Below are positions 35,119 through 44,512 of a DNA stretch of 64,000 nucleotides, piece after piece (positions within the stretch are counted from its first letter, which is position 1; every line of letters starts with the position of its first letter). The stretch comes from Sphingopyxis yananensis (GTDB lineage: Bacteria; Pseudomonadota; Alphaproteobacteria; Sphingomonadales; Sphingomonadaceae): assembly GCF_020687785.1 (NCBI RefSeq), contig NZ_JAJEWI010000005.1, forward strand, positions 806,001-870,000, given 5' to 3'. Under the pieces are notes generated by a model. That model was not told where the DNA came from, made no database searches, and worked only from the letters and a program-made list of their open reading frames with translations. The position numbers were made by a program, and so were the translations under genes.

Positions 35119-36237
35119 CTATGCGGCGATGATTTGCCGCCGGTCTGTGGGCGCGTTTTGCGGAGCGATCGTCACCAGTGATTTGATGTCAGGGCTGTCG
35201 CCCGTCACCGCCATGGCGCATTGATCATCCAACAAGGCGACATCGTAAATTTCGGCGACCGGCCCATCCATTCGCAGCCAGTCGACGCAGCTTCCTGTGG
35301 ATAGATCGATGATTTGAATGCCGGTCCAAGGCTCGCTGTCCGTGTCGAGCAAGCGTTGATCCAGCGGTAAACCTTCGAAACGTTGATAGCGCGGGCGCGA
35401 CAGGCCAACGAAGGCATATTTGCCGCGCATGGCAAGGCCACGCGTAAAGCCGGGGCAAAAGACGCGCGGGACAAAGCGGCCTTTGCCGGTGGATGCCCCC
35501 TCAACGACGCCCAATTCGCCCGTGCCGCTGTTCAAGACCCACAATTCGCCTTGATGCATACGGGGCGAGTGGGGCATTGATAGGCCATCGCAAATAATCT
35601 GGTTGGTGCGCACATCGATAATAATACCGCCACCATGGCGACGATCGCGCCAGCCATCGATGGTGTCGGAACGGCTGACGGCGGTCACATAAGCGGCTTC
35701 GCCATTATCCATGGCCAAACCATTGAGGTGACAGCGGTCTTCGGCGACCAAGGCGCTGATAAAGGATGGTCGCCAGATCTCGCGAAAGCTGTGACGCGGA
35801 TCGATGGTAGCAAGGCAATTATAGCGTGTGTTGACGAAGATGATCTGACCATTGCGGTCTATGCCAATGTCATGTGCGTCGACAGAGCCAATATTGTGGA
35901 CCGTGCGGGCGACGTAACAACCGGTGAATATCTGATTGGCACGCTGACCATTTGTCAAATTATTGGCAAAATGACTGATTTGATAGCCAGAGGCGAGGTA
36001 AAACTCGCCTTGATTGGCAAATAAACCCATGGGTCGATGAATGGATGATTGGTGGATATGGCATCCGCCGCCATCCTTAACGCCTAGGAGATATAAAATA
36101 TGGGATTGATAGGATGTGAAGGCAATGGAAACGCCGATTGATTTTAATAGATTGGCCAATCCGTTAGATTGACTGAGGGCTGTGCTTTCTTGGGGACTGG
36201 AAACACCTTTTTTTCCAGAATTTTTATCGGCAGACAA
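35119..36237 (-). CDS. TIGR03032-like protein of unknown function
   Basis: A 372-residue protein resembling the TIGR03032 (DUF4915) family. The diagnostic runs are SIHRPMGLFANQGEFYLASGYQI, VDAHDIGIDRNGQIIFVNTRYNCLA, ALVAEDRCHLNGLAM, YVTAVSRSDTIDGWRDRRHGGG, LSMPHSPRMHQGELWVLNSGTGELG and GFTRGLAMRGKYAFVGLSRPR, which look like blades of a beta-propeller. No signal peptide. The reading frame begins with TTG at 36237 preceded by ggggaa; no better start exists upstream of the conserved part. It precedes the autotransporter gene on the same strand and may be co-transcribed with it. Confidence 0.8.
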   Translation of the reverse strand: MSADKNSGKKGVSSPQESTALSQSNGLANLLKSIGVSIAFTSYQSHILYLLGVKDGGGCHIHQSSIHRPMGLFANQGEFYLASGYQISHFANNLTNGQRANQIFTGCYVARTVHNIGSVDAHDIGIDRNGQIIFVNTRYNCLATIDPRHSFREIWRPSFISALVAEDRCHLNGLAMDNGEAAYVTAVSRSDTIDGWRDRRHGGGIIIDVRTNQIICDGLSMPHSPRMHQGELWVLNSGTGELGVVEGASTGKGRFVPRVFCPGFTRGLAMRGKYAFVGLSRPRYQRFEGLPLDQRLLDTDSEPWTGIQIIDLSTGSCVDWLRMDGPVAEIYDVALLDDQCAMAVTGDSPDIKSLVTIAPQNAPTDRRQIIAA

Positions 36238-36394
36238 CGAATATTCCCCAATGTTAAATCATAATTATGAATGGTTATGTTCACTATATGGTGAAACAAT
36301 GGTTAACAAAAGTCGTTTTTCTTAACTATACCGGTAACAATATTATATGCTTTCAAGATGGCAGTAAAAATGTTCGAGTATCAAAAAATTATAT

Positions 36395-36424
36395 AAAAAA
36401 AGAGGCGCTCAAAAATGGCGCCTC
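36395..36424 (-). terminator. Rho-independent terminator after gloA
   Basis: Stem gaggcgc/gcgcctc (36402-36408, 36418-36424) with seven Ts following on the minus strand (36395-36401 as As on +). It ends the hydrolase-thioesterase-gloA unit. Confidence 0.85.
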
Positions 36425-36448
36425 GATTTTATGATATGAAATCGCTTG

Positions 36449-36880
36449 TTACCAGCTGCCGATATTTTCCATGGATGCCCAAGGTTCGGCGGGGGCTAGT
36501 TGGCCGTCTTGTAGCAATTCGATGGAAATGCCGTCCGGTGTTTTAATGAACGCCATATGTCCGTCGCGGGGGGGGCGGTTGATGGTGATGCCATTGTCCA
36601 TCAACGTCTGGCAGGTGGCGTAAATGTCGCTGACCTGAAAGGCGAGATGCCCGAAATTACGCCCGCCCGTATAAGTTTCGGCAGGGCTGCCGTCGGTGGG
36701 TGGCCAATTATAGGTTAGTTCAACCTCGGCCGTTTCGCCGAGGCACGCCAGATAGATGAGGGTGAAGCGGCCAGCTTCGCTGTCAAAACGGCGCGTTTCT
36801 TGGAGGCCCAATAGGTTGAAGAAACGAACGGTGGCGTCGGGGTCGCTGACCCGAACCATGGTGTGCAGAAATTGTGTCAT
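36449..36880 (-). CDS. gloA: Lactoylglutathione lyase (glyoxalase I)
   Basis: A 143-residue metalloenzyme of the vicinal-oxygen-chelate fold, isomerising the methylglyoxal-glutathione hemithioacetal to S-lactoylglutathione. LHTMVRVSDPDATVRFFNLLGL holds the first metal His. EVELTYNW and GGRNFGHLAFQVSDI give the Glu and His ligands, and DGISIELLQDG the last Glu. A good ribosome site (aaagga) sits before ATG 36880. It is the last gene of a three-gene minus-strand unit. Confidence 0.93.
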   Translation of the reverse strand: MTQFLHTMVRVSDPDATVRFFNLLGLQETRRFDSEAGRFTLIYLACLGETAEVELTYNWPPTDGSPAETYTGGRNFGHLAFQVSDIYATCQTLMDNGITINRPPRDGHMAFIKTPDGISIELLQDGQLAPAEPWASMENIGSW

Positions 36881-36889
36881 GACATTCCT

Positions 36890-37327
36890 TTAGCCGCGAA
36901 GCGCGCGGCCTTCAAATTGTTCGAATAGGGTAACGAGGCTGTCCGGCACGGCTGTTGGTGCGCCTTGGGCTTCGGCGACATGCACGTCGATCAACACGCC
37001 GTCTGCCCGCAAATCATCGCGGCCTGCGCCATGGATTTCAAAGGCAAGGACCAGCGAGGTGCGCCCCACGCGTTGGGCGCGGACGCAAATGTCGATTTCT
37101 TCGTCAAATAAAATGGGCGCGCGATAATTGATTTCGCTGCGCGCCACATGGAATTCTGGGCCTTCATGGTCGGGATAGAGGGCGTGGACCCCCGTGGCGC
37201 GCCAATATTCGGTTACGCCAATGTCAAAATATTCCAAATAGCGGCTGTTGAAAACAACCTTTTGTCCGTCAATTTCAGCGTAGCGAACGCGGGTGGTGGT
37301 GAAGAAACGAAAATCGCTGCGTGCCAT
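36890..37327 (-). CDS. Acyl-CoA thioesterase, hotdog fold (4HBT type)
   Basis: A 145-residue hotdog-fold thioesterase. The start RFFTTTRVRYAEIDGQKVVFNSRYLEYFD matches the 4-hydroxybenzoyl-CoA thioesterase/YbgC group, where an Asp in the first helix (here AEIDGQKVVFNSRY) is catalytic. ARSEINYRAPILFDEEIDICVRAQRVGRTSLVLAFEIH is the core strand region. It lies 9 bases upstream of gloA and 25 downstream of the hydrolase gene. The acyl substrate is not evident. Confidence 0.88.
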   Translation of the reverse strand: MARSDFRFFTTTRVRYAEIDGQKVVFNSRYLEYFDIGVTEYWRATGVHALYPDHEGPEFHVARSEINYRAPILFDEEIDICVRAQRVGRTSLVLAFEIHGAGRDDLRADGVLIDVHVAEAQGAPTAVPDSLVTLFEQFEGRALRG

Positions 37328-37352
37328 GATGATCCTTGGGAAATGAGAGAGT

Positions 37353-38150
37353 TTAGATTTTTTGAATGAGGCGATCGACGCTGTTGATTAGCAAGCCAAT
37401 GTCGCTGTCGCGCGACAGGCGATGGTCGCCGCCCTTGATCAGGCTGATCTCCACATCTTGGCTGGTCAGCGCGGCGGCGAGGCGCAGGCTGATGTCGCTG
37501 GGCACATCTTCGTCATTTTGGCCGTGTAGCAAATGAACGGGGCAATCCAGCGGGATGGGTGCATTCAACAGCAGATTGGCATCGCCGGACTGAAGAAAGG
37601 CGCGCGTGGTAACATAGGGTTGATCGTCATAGGGCGTGTCTTCGGACAGCAAGCCTTCGGCGTGAATGATCGCCTTTTCACTGTCGCTGAACCCCCAGTG
37701 CGTGAAATCGGGGGCCGCGGCTATGCCGGCCAAGCCACCGATGCGGTCTGGCCCGTCGCGGCGCAGCAATTCCAAAGCGACAAGGAGCATCAGCCAGCCG
37801 CCCATCGAGGAGCCGACCAAGATTAACGGACCATCGGCGCGGGCGTCGATAAGGTCGATGACGTCGCCGCGCCAATCGACCAATGTTTGATCGGCGAATT
37901 GGCCGCCCGATTGCCCGCAGCCTGCATAGTCGAGCAGCAAGCAGCCATGGCCATGCTGGACCGCCCAATCGAAAAGGGCGGTCGCCTTGCTGCCCGTCAT
38001 GTCGGACATATAGCCCGGCAGGAAAACCAAGGTCGGGCGTGTGCCCGCTGTGCTGCGATAGGCGAGGCGCGGGCGGTCGGTGCGGTCCAGAAAATGCACG
38101 CCCAAATCGGCGCTGTCCATGCTTTCATCCTGAATCATCTTGTCGCTCAT
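37353..38150 (-). CDS. Alpha/beta hydrolase
   Basis: A 265-residue serine hydrolase: LVFLPGYMSDMTGSKATAL (oxyanion region), LLLDYAGCGQSGGQFADQTL, the nucleophile elbow LVGSSMGGWLMLL (Ser), a late acid near HGQNDEDVP and His in KGGDHRLSRDSD. It resembles prolyl oligopeptidase/BAAT-like carboxylesterases and the mitochondrial ABHD10/palmitoyl-esterase type. ATG 38150 with agga upstream is preferred; the frame extends to 38327 without similarity. First gene of the unit ending in gloA. Confidence 0.87.
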   Translation of the reverse strand: MSDKMIQDESMDSADLGVHFLDRTDRPRLAYRSTAGTRPTLVFLPGYMSDMTGSKATALFDWAVQHGHGCLLLDYAGCGQSGGQFADQTLVDWRGDVIDLIDARADGPLILVGSSMGGWLMLLVALELLRRDGPDRIGGLAGIAAAPDFTHWGFSDSEKAIIHAEGLLSEDTPYDDQPYVTTRAFLQSGDANLLLNAPIPLDCPVHLLHGQNDEDVPSDISLRLAAALTSQDVEISLIKGGDHRLSRDSDIGLLINSVDRLIQKI

Positions 38151-38408
38151 TATCCTGAGATTGTGTTTTGCGGCGGTGATGATGTCAGCGGGGACGGGGG
38201 CGTGCAAGGAAATGATAGCGGCGGGGCTGTGCGGGGGGCAATTTGATGGCGGGCTTGATGGGCGGCGATGACGGCGGGCAGTTTTTTGGAAAAAATAGCC
38301 AGCGTCGAAGCGTGATAACTGTATCAATGCTTGCCGCGAAACGCGTGCGCTGGCAAAGGGGCGCTGTTATATTTTGCATAGCATATTGCCAGAAAGGCTG
38401 CATTCCCA

Positions 38409-40412
38409 ATGTCTGATTTGATCCGCGTCACCCTTCCCGATGGCTCTGCCCGTGAAGTCGCACGCGGGACTACCCCCGCGCAAATCGCGGCGGACATTGG
38501 CCCCGGCTTGGCAAAAGCGGCCATTGCCGCCAAAATTGACGGCGAGCTGAGCGATATCATGCGTCCGCTGGAGGCCGATGTGCAATTGGCACTGGTGACC
38601 AGCAAGGACGAAGAAGAGGCGCTGGAATTGGCGCGGCATGACTTTGCGCATATTTTGGCCGAAGCCGTGCAAAATCTGTTCCCCGGTACGCAGATCACCT
38701 TTGGTCCGTCGACCGCTGATGGTTTTTATTATGACTTTGCGCCGACCGCCGACCATGGTCCGTTCCGCGACGAAGAATTGCCCGCCATTGAAGAAGAAAT
38801 GCGCCGCATCATTGCTGCGAACAAGCCGCTGCGCCGCGAAGTGTGGGATCGCAATGACCTGATCGCGCGCTGGCAGGCGGATGGTGAGACGTTTAAGGCC
38901 GAATGGGCGGCGGAATTGCCCGAAGGCGATGAAATCAGCGTCTATTGGTCCGGTGACGAATGGATGGACATGTGCCGTGGGCCGCATTTGGCATCGACCG
39001 GCAAGCTGGACCCCGCCGCGTTTAAGCTGACCCGCGTGTCGGGTGCTTATTGGCGCGGTGACCAGAAAAATGCGCAATTGTCGCGCATTTATGGCACGGG
39101 CTGGCTGAATAAAAAGCAATTAAACGCGCATATGATGCGGTTGGAAGAAGCGGCCAAGCGCGACCACCGGAAATTGGGCCAAGAAATGGACTTGTTCCAT
39201 TTGCAGCAAGAAGCCCATGGCAGCGTGTTTTGGCACCCCAATGGCTTTGTGATTTGGCGCGAGTTGGAAGCTTATATGCGCCGCGCCATTGACGCAGCGG
39301 GCTATAAGGAAGTGAAGACACCGCAGGTGATGGATGCGCGCCAGTGGGAACAATCGGGCCACTGGGGCAAATATCGCGAAAATATGTTCGTGATCCCTGA
39401 CGAAGTGCCCAATGTCGACGATGACGGTCCGATCATCAGCAATGACGCCGATTGGATGGCGCTGAAGCCGATGAACTGCCCCGCGCACGTGCTGATTTTC
39501 CGCCAAGGGATTAAGTCTTATCGCGACCTGCCGCTGCGTATTTATGAAAATGGTTGCTGCCACCGCAATGAACCGCATGGTGCGCTGCATGGTTTGATGC
39601 GCGTGCGCCAGTTCACGCAGGATGACGCGCATATTTTCTGCCGCGAAGACCAGATTGTGTCGGAAGTGCGCGCTTTTTGTGAACTGGCCGACCGGATTTA
39701 TAAGGAATTTGGCTTTACTTACTCCATCAAATTGGCGCTGCGCCCTGAAAAGCGTTTCGGCACCGAAGAGATGTGGGACATGGCCGAAAATGAGCTGCGC
39801 AATGCGGTGACCGAAGCGGGTCTTGCGACGCCGGAATATGGCTGGGAAGAATTGCCCGGCGAAGGCGCCTTTTATGCGCCCAAGCTGGAATGGCATTTGA
39901 CCGATGCCATTGGCCGGACATGGCAGGTGGGCACCATTCAGTCCGACCGCGTGCTGCCCGAACGTCTGGACGCCAGCTATATTGGCGAAGATGGTGCGCG
40001 CCACCGCCCCGTCATGCTGCACCGCGCGATCTTTGGCAGCTATGAACGCTTTATCGGCATTTTGATCGAGCATTTTGCGGGCCGTTTCCCGACGTGGCTG
40101 GCCCCTGTGCAGACGGTGGTGGCGACCATTGTGTCGGACGCCGATGATTATGCCAAGGAAGCGACCGCCAAATTGCAAGCGGCGGGCATTCGCGTGGAAT
40201 GCGACCTGCGCAACGAAAAGATCAATTATAAGGTGCGCGAACATAGCCTTGCCAAGGTTCCGCATTTGTTGGTCGTGGGTAAACGCGAAGCCGAGGAAGG
40301 CACGGTGGCGATCCGGACCTTGGGCCAAGAAGGCCAGCGCATGATGAGCTTGGACGAAGCGATTGCGATGTTGCAAGCCGAAGCCAAGGCACCGGACCTG
40401 CGCGGAGCATGA
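38409..40412 (+). CDS. thrS: Threonyl-tRNA synthetase
   Basis: A 667-residue class II aminoacyl-tRNA synthetase. Order: TGS domain (residues 1-60), editing domain (HDFAHILAEAVQNLFPGTQI with the HxxxH zinc-like motif), catalytic domain with motif 2 (YRDLPLRIYENGCCHRNEPHG) and motif 3 (HRAIFGSYERFIGILIEHF), and the anticodon-binding domain (QTVVATIVSDADDYAKE). The catalytic zinc ligands are Cys in MNCPAHV and His in PHGALHGL and MLHRAIF. The downstream permease gene overlaps its stop by four bases. Confidence 0.97.
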   Translation: MSDLIRVTLPDGSAREVARGTTPAQIAADIGPGLAKAAIAAKIDGELSDIMRPLEADVQLALVTSKDEEEALELARHDFAHILAEAVQNLFPGTQITFGPSTADGFYYDFAPTADHGPFRDEELPAIEEEMRRIIAANKPLRREVWDRNDLIARWQADGETFKAEWAAELPEGDEISVYWSGDEWMDMCRGPHLASTGKLDPAAFKLTRVSGAYWRGDQKNAQLSRIYGTGWLNKKQLNAHMMRLEEAAKRDHRKLGQEMDLFHLQQEAHGSVFWHPNGFVIWRELEAYMRRAIDAAGYKEVKTPQVMDARQWEQSGHWGKYRENMFVIPDEVPNVDDDGPIISNDADWMALKPMNCPAHVLIFRQGIKSYRDLPLRIYENGCCHRNEPHGALHGLMRVRQFTQDDAHIFCREDQIVSEVRAFCELADRIYKEFGFTYSIKLALRPEKRFGTEEMWDMAENELRNAVTEAGLATPEYGWEELPGEGAFYAPKLEWHLTDAIGRTWQVGTIQSDRVLPERLDASYIGEDGARHRPVMLHRAIFGSYERFIGILIEHFAGRFPTWLAPVQTVVATIVSDADDYAKEATAKLQAAGIRVECDLRNEKINYKVREHSLAKVPHLLVVGKREAEEGTVAIRTLGQEGQRMMSLDEAIAMLQAEAKAPDLRGA

Positions 40413-41167
40413 TGATCGCAGCGGGTTTGAATGAATTCAGCCCGCTGACCGTCGCGGCGGCGGCGGCGATGACCTTTGGGGCCGCTTATGTGCGCGGCCT
40501 GACGGGTTTTGGCATGGCGATTATTTTGGTGCCGCTGTTGGGGTTGCTGGTGCCGCCCGAAGAAGCGGTGGTGCTGGGTATTTTGCTGCAATTGCTGATT
40601 GGTCCGGTCGGCCTGCGGCACACGGTGGCAACCGCCGACAAGGCCAGCGCCATTCCCATTGGGGTGACGGCGATGGCGTTGACCCCGCTGGGCATGTGGG
40701 TGCTGGCGCAAACCCCAACGGATGTGGCGCGATTGCTGATTACCGCATCGGCCGTGGCGGCCTTTGTAGCGGTATTATTACCCAAAAAGGCGGCGGGTCA
40801 TGCGCCCAGCCGCTGGGCGGTGCTGGGGACAGGAGCGGCGTCGGGCATATTGACGGGCTTTGCCGCCATGCCGGGGCCGCCGGTTGTGCCATTTTACCTG
40901 CGCCGCAATGTCGATCCGGTGGTGGCGCGCGCGTCGATGCTGACGATATTTTTTCTGACGGCCATTTCGGGAACATTGGCGGCGCTGTGGCTGGGGATTG
41001 TGACGCCGCGTTTATTTGTCTTGGCGCTGATGCTGTTCGTCCCGATGTGGCTGGGCAACAAGTTGGGCGCACGCCATTTTGGCCGCGTCGCACCGCCTGT
41101 GTGGCAGGCGATGGTTGCGGTGGTACTGGGTGTGGCAGCGGTTTCGGCGGTTGTTCGCGCTTTGTGA
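40409..41167 (+). CDS. TSUP (TauE/SafE) family membrane permease
   Basis: A 252-residue polytopic protein with about seven to eight membrane segments (LTVAAAAAMTFGAAYVRGLTGFG, IILVPLLGLLVPPEEAVVLGILLQLL, ILTGFAAMPGPPVVPFYL and others). The duplicated G-x-G-x-P motif of TauE/SafE exporters appears as RGLTGFGMAI and TGFAAMPGPPV. Family members move sulfur-containing or organic anions such as sulfite or sulfoacetate. ATG overlaps the thrS stop (ATGA), so it is translationally coupled to a synthetase it has no obvious link to. Confidence 0.85.
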   Translation: MMIAAGLNEFSPLTVAAAAAMTFGAAYVRGLTGFGMAIILVPLLGLLVPPEEAVVLGILLQLLIGPVGLRHTVATADKASAIPIGVTAMALTPLGMWVLAQTPTDVARLLITASAVAAFVAVLLPKKAAGHAPSRWAVLGTGAASGILTGFAAMPGPPVVPFYLRRNVDPVVARASMLTIFFLTAISGTLAALWLGIVTPRLFVLALMLFVPMWLGNKLGARHFGRVAPPVWQAMVAVVLGVAAVSAVVRAL

Positions 41168-41180
41168 TGGGCCGCCATTT

Positions 41181-41213
41181 AGGGGCATGATCCTCATTTA
41201 GCGGGATGCCCCT
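41181..41213. repeat. Inverted repeat between convergent genes
   Basis: Arms aggggcat (41181-41188) and its complement (41206-41213), 17 bases apart, between the permease and ABC permease stops. No T-tract on either side; a weak candidate terminator. Confidence 0.35.
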
Positions 41214-43779
41214 ATAGGTTGCGCAGCGCCTGTGCCGGTTTGGCGGCCAGCACGGGCAGGCTGCCCGCCACGCCGATCAGAAAGGCCAGACTGGCCCCGC
41301 CGAGCAGCGTGATGGCGACCCACAGCGGGTCAGGGCGGAACGCAAATTCAAAAATCTGTGTCACCACATAGGCCGCCGCTGACAAGCCAATCGCCAGAGA
41401 GATGAGCGCCAAAATGCTGGCGAGTGCGCCATATTCCAACGCCTGTGCGCCCAAAATCTGGGCGCGGGTGGCCCCCAGTAATTTCAGGATCACGCTGTCA
41501 TAGACCCGTTTTTCGCGGCTGGCGGCGACCGCGCCGACCAACACCGCTATGCCTGCGAAAATGGCCATGCTGGCGGCAGCGGCGATGGCCCCGCTCATTT
41601 GCGTGAGGATTTGGCTGACTTGCCCGATAACATCGCGTACCTGAATGAGCGAGGCAGAGGGGAAGCGGGTAGGCAGGTTGCGCGCCAAAAGCCCTTCGGC
41701 CTGATCATTGACCGCGACGGTGGCAATCATATTGTGCGGCGCGGCGTCAAAGGTGCCGGGGGAAAAGACCATGGCATAGTTGAGCCCGAAATTATCCCAA
41801 TGCACAGTGCGGAACGACGCAATGCGGGCCTGAACTTCTATGCCCAAAATATTGACGCTGATGCTGTCGCCAATCGACAGATTAAGGGTTTTGGCGGCTT
41901 TTTCATCCAGACTGACCAAGGGCGGGCCCGCGTAATTTTCCGGCCACCATTGGCCCTTGGTGATTTCGCTGCCCGCAGGAATGGCGGCGCTGTAGGTGAG
42001 GCCGCGATCACCGCGCAGCACCCATGCGTCGGGCGGCAGGGTGTCAAGGTCCGCAACACGCTTGCCGGCAAATTCGGTGATGCTGCCGCGAAGCGCGGGG
42101 ATGAGGTTGATATCAGCCTGTGGGTCGGCGGAGCGGATTTGGGTGCGAAACGCATCGGCCTGATCACGCGGGATATCCAGCACAAAGAAACTGGGCGCGC
42201 GTTCCGGAACCGTGCTGCGGATTTCGGCGGTGATGCTGGTTTGGATGGCGGCCAAGGTGACGAATAAGGTCAGCCCCAAACCCAAGGCGACGACCAAGGC
42301 GGCGGTGCTGGAGCCGGGGCGATGGAGATTGGCAAGCGCCAGACGCAGCAAGGGCTGACGCGGTGTGGGCAAGCGGGCCGATAGGCGCTGAATCAGCTGT
42401 CCAAGGCCGAGCAGCAGGATCAGTAGCGCGGCGGCGGCCCCAACAAAGACCAGCGCAAAGAGCGGTTCGCGCGCGGTGCCGACCGCCAAAATGATGATGG
42501 CGCCAAAGGATAGCGCGACCCCTAAGGCGGTGCGGCGGCCGTGTTGCTGGCTGCCCGAGACGGCGGCGCGGTATAGGCCTGCCGCCGGAACGCGGCGGGC
42601 AGCCGCCAGCGGTGGCAGGGCGAAAGCCAGCGCAATCAGCAATCCATAAGCGGCGCTGATGATAAGCGGCAATGGATGCAGGGCGAAATTCGGCTGAATG
42701 GGCAATATGTCGCCCGCGATGTGCGCTATGGCGATGGGGGCAGCCGCCCCGACAACTAAACCCAATGCAATAGCGGCGGCAGCGATGGCCATGATTTGCA
42801 AGGCATAGATGCGGGCCACTGTGCCGCTGTCCGCGCCCAAGATTTTGAACGTCGCCAAGGCTGGACGTTTGCCGGTTAAATAGCTGGCGACGCCATTGCC
42901 AACACCAATGCCCGCAATGACCAGTGCCGACAGGCCGACGAGCGACAGAAATTGTCCCATGCGTTCAATGAAGCGGCGGGTGCCGGGGGCGCCGTTGCTG
43001 CTATCCTTAATGTCCCAACCGGCGTCGGGGTGTTGGGCATTCAGCTGCGAACGGGCGTCGGCGGGGCTGGTGCCCTGTGCAAGGCGAATGCGATATTTGG
43101 CCGAATAGAGGCTGCCTGGTTGAAGGAGCTGGGTGGCGGGCAGGTCGTCCATGCCGATAATGGCGACGGGACCGATCGTGAACCCTTCGCCCAGACGGTC
43201 CGGTTCGTCGGCGATAATCCCGTCGATTTGAAAGATTTTCTCACCAAATTTAACGGTTTGTCCTGTGGATAAGTGCAGCCGGTCGGCAAGGTCGCTGCCG
43301 ATCCAAATGTGGCCGCTGGGCGGTGGGCCGCGCCGTTCGCCGCTGGTCAGGCGAAAATGACCATATAGGGGATAGCGGCTGTCGACGGCCTTGAGTTCCG
43401 CCAAAATAGGGGGTGGCGCGGTGGATATGTCGGTGGTGCTCTGTGCATGGGCCATGGCGCGCATACGGATGGTGGCCGAAGCGGTGCCCAAGGATTGAAA
43501 ATCGGCCCATTCGGCAGAGCTGGCGGGGCGCTGGGGCAGGTCCACTTCGATATCGCCGCCCAAAATGGCTTGGCCGCGATGGTCTAGTTCGGCGGTGATG
43601 CTGCTGGTTAGGCTCCCGATGGCGGCCAATGTGGCGACGCCCAAGAATAAGCAAATCGCCAACAAACGCAGACCGCGCAGGCGGACCGACAAATCGCGCC
43701 GCGCGATGCGCCAACATGCGCCAAGGCTAGCGCGCGTGTTGGGCAAAGGGGTGGAGGGAGATACGGGCTGTGCCGTCAT
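41212..43779 (-). CDS. FtsX/MacB-type ABC transporter permease
   Basis: An 855-residue permease of the YbbP type. It has an N-terminal membrane helix (LRLLAICLFLGVATLAAIGSL), a large periplasmic part, and two blocks of FtsX helices: VGLSALVIAGIGVGNGVASYL with AAAAIALGLVVGAAAPIA, and SMAIFAGIAVLVGAVAASREKRVYDSVILKLLGATRAQILGAQALEYG near the C-terminus. ATG 43779 overlaps the ATPase stop by four bases. With the ATPase it forms an exporter-like complex acting on periplasmic or membrane lipids or lipoproteins; substrate unknown. The pairing with a tesA-type esterase is conserved in many proteobacteria. Confidence 0.88.
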   Translation of the reverse strand: MTAQPVSPSTPLPNTRASLGACWRIARRDLSVRLRGLRLLAICLFLGVATLAAIGSLTSSITAELDHRGQAILGGDIEVDLPQRPASSAEWADFQSLGTASATIRMRAMAHAQSTTDISTAPPPILAELKAVDSRYPLYGHFRLTSGERRGPPPSGHIWIGSDLADRLHLSTGQTVKFGEKIFQIDGIIADEPDRLGEGFTIGPVAIIGMDDLPATQLLQPGSLYSAKYRIRLAQGTSPADARSQLNAQHPDAGWDIKDSSNGAPGTRRFIERMGQFLSLVGLSALVIAGIGVGNGVASYLTGKRPALATFKILGADSGTVARIYALQIMAIAAAAIALGLVVGAAAPIAIAHIAGDILPIQPNFALHPLPLIISAAYGLLIALAFALPPLAAARRVPAAGLYRAAVSGSQQHGRRTALGVALSFGAIIILAVGTAREPLFALVFVGAAAALLILLLGLGQLIQRLSARLPTPRQPLLRLALANLHRPGSSTAALVVALGLGLTLFVTLAAIQTSITAEIRSTVPERAPSFFVLDIPRDQADAFRTQIRSADPQADINLIPALRGSITEFAGKRVADLDTLPPDAWVLRGDRGLTYSAAIPAGSEITKGQWWPENYAGPPLVSLDEKAAKTLNLSIGDSISVNILGIEVQARIASFRTVHWDNFGLNYAMVFSPGTFDAAPHNMIATVAVNDQAEGLLARNLPTRFPSASLIQVRDVIGQVSQILTQMSGAIAAAASMAIFAGIAVLVGAVAASREKRVYDSVILKLLGATRAQILGAQALEYGALASILALISLAIGLSAAAYVVTQIFEFAFRPDPLWVAITLLGGASLAFLIGVAGSLPVLAAKPAQALRNL

Positions 43780-44495
43780 TGGGCACCAAGATGGTTGGGG
43801 GCTTGTTCGGAAATTTGCCCATCGTGCATCACCAAGATGCGGTCGCACAATTGGGCCAAGGCCGGATCATGGGTGATGATCAGCAAGGTGGAACCCAAAG
43901 CCGCGCGGCGGGAAAAGATCAGATCGATGATGCTGTGGCCCGTTTGGGTGTCCAAATTGCCGGTGGGTTCGTCAGCAAAAATAATATCGGGTGATGCGGC
44001 CATGGCGCGCGCAATTGCCACCCTTTGTTGTTCGCCGCCAGAAAGCTGGGCAGGATAGTGCGACAGGCGGTGGCCAAGGCCGACAGCCTGTAATTCCGCC
44101 CGTGCCTTGTCAAAAGGATTGGGGATGGCGGCCAATTCCAACGGGACGGCGACATTTTCCAGCGCGGTCATGGTGGGCAGCAGGTGAAAGGCTTGCAGTA
44201 CAATTCCAATGCGGCCACGCCGCGCGCGGGCCAGATCATCTTCGTTCATGCGGGTGAAGTCGAGGCCGGCGACCATGACGTCGCCCGATGTGGCGCGTTC
44301 AAGACCCGCGAGGACGGCCATCAGGCTGCTTTTCCCGCTGCCCGATGGGCCAAGCAGCGCCACCGATGTGCCGGAGGCGACGGTTAAGTCCACGCCGCGT
44401 AAAATTTCCACAGGGGCCTTGTCGCTGCCCAGCGTCAGCGTCACATTATGGGCGGCGATCGCAGCATTGTGCGATGGTCGTTGCTGGTCTGACAA
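43776..44495 (-). CDS. ABC transporter ATP-binding protein (YbbA/LolD type)
   Basis: A 239-residue ATPase with Walker A GPSGSGKSS, Q-loop VLQAFHLLPTMTALENV, signature LSGGEQQRVAIARA, Walker B IIFADEPTGNLD and H-loop LIITHD. This is the MacB/LolD/YbbA class that works with FtsX-like permeases. No ATG fits the family start; a TTG at 44495 with agga upstream gives a natural length, whereas the frame back to 44744 lies antisense to the tesA-like gene. It diverges from that gene with 17 bases between starts. Confidence 0.9.
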   Translation of the reverse strand: MSDQQRPSHNAAIAAHNVTLTLGSDKAPVEILRGVDLTVASGTSVALLGPSGSGKSSLMAVLAGLERATSGDVMVAGLDFTRMNEDDLARARRGRIGIVLQAFHLLPTMTALENVAVPLELAAIPNPFDKARAELQAVGLGHRLSHYPAQLSGGEQQRVAIARAMAASPDIIFADEPTGNLDTQTGHSIIDLIFSRRAALGSTLLIITHDPALAQLCDRILVMHDGQISEQAPNHLGAQ

Positions 44496-44512
44496 GCGAA
44501 GGTCCTTTGGGA

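Noticed and set aside
39120..40376. 418-residue open frame on the - strand inside thrS
   Set aside because: Shadow frame of a strongly conserved gene; rich in His/Arg/Gln as expected of antisense translation.
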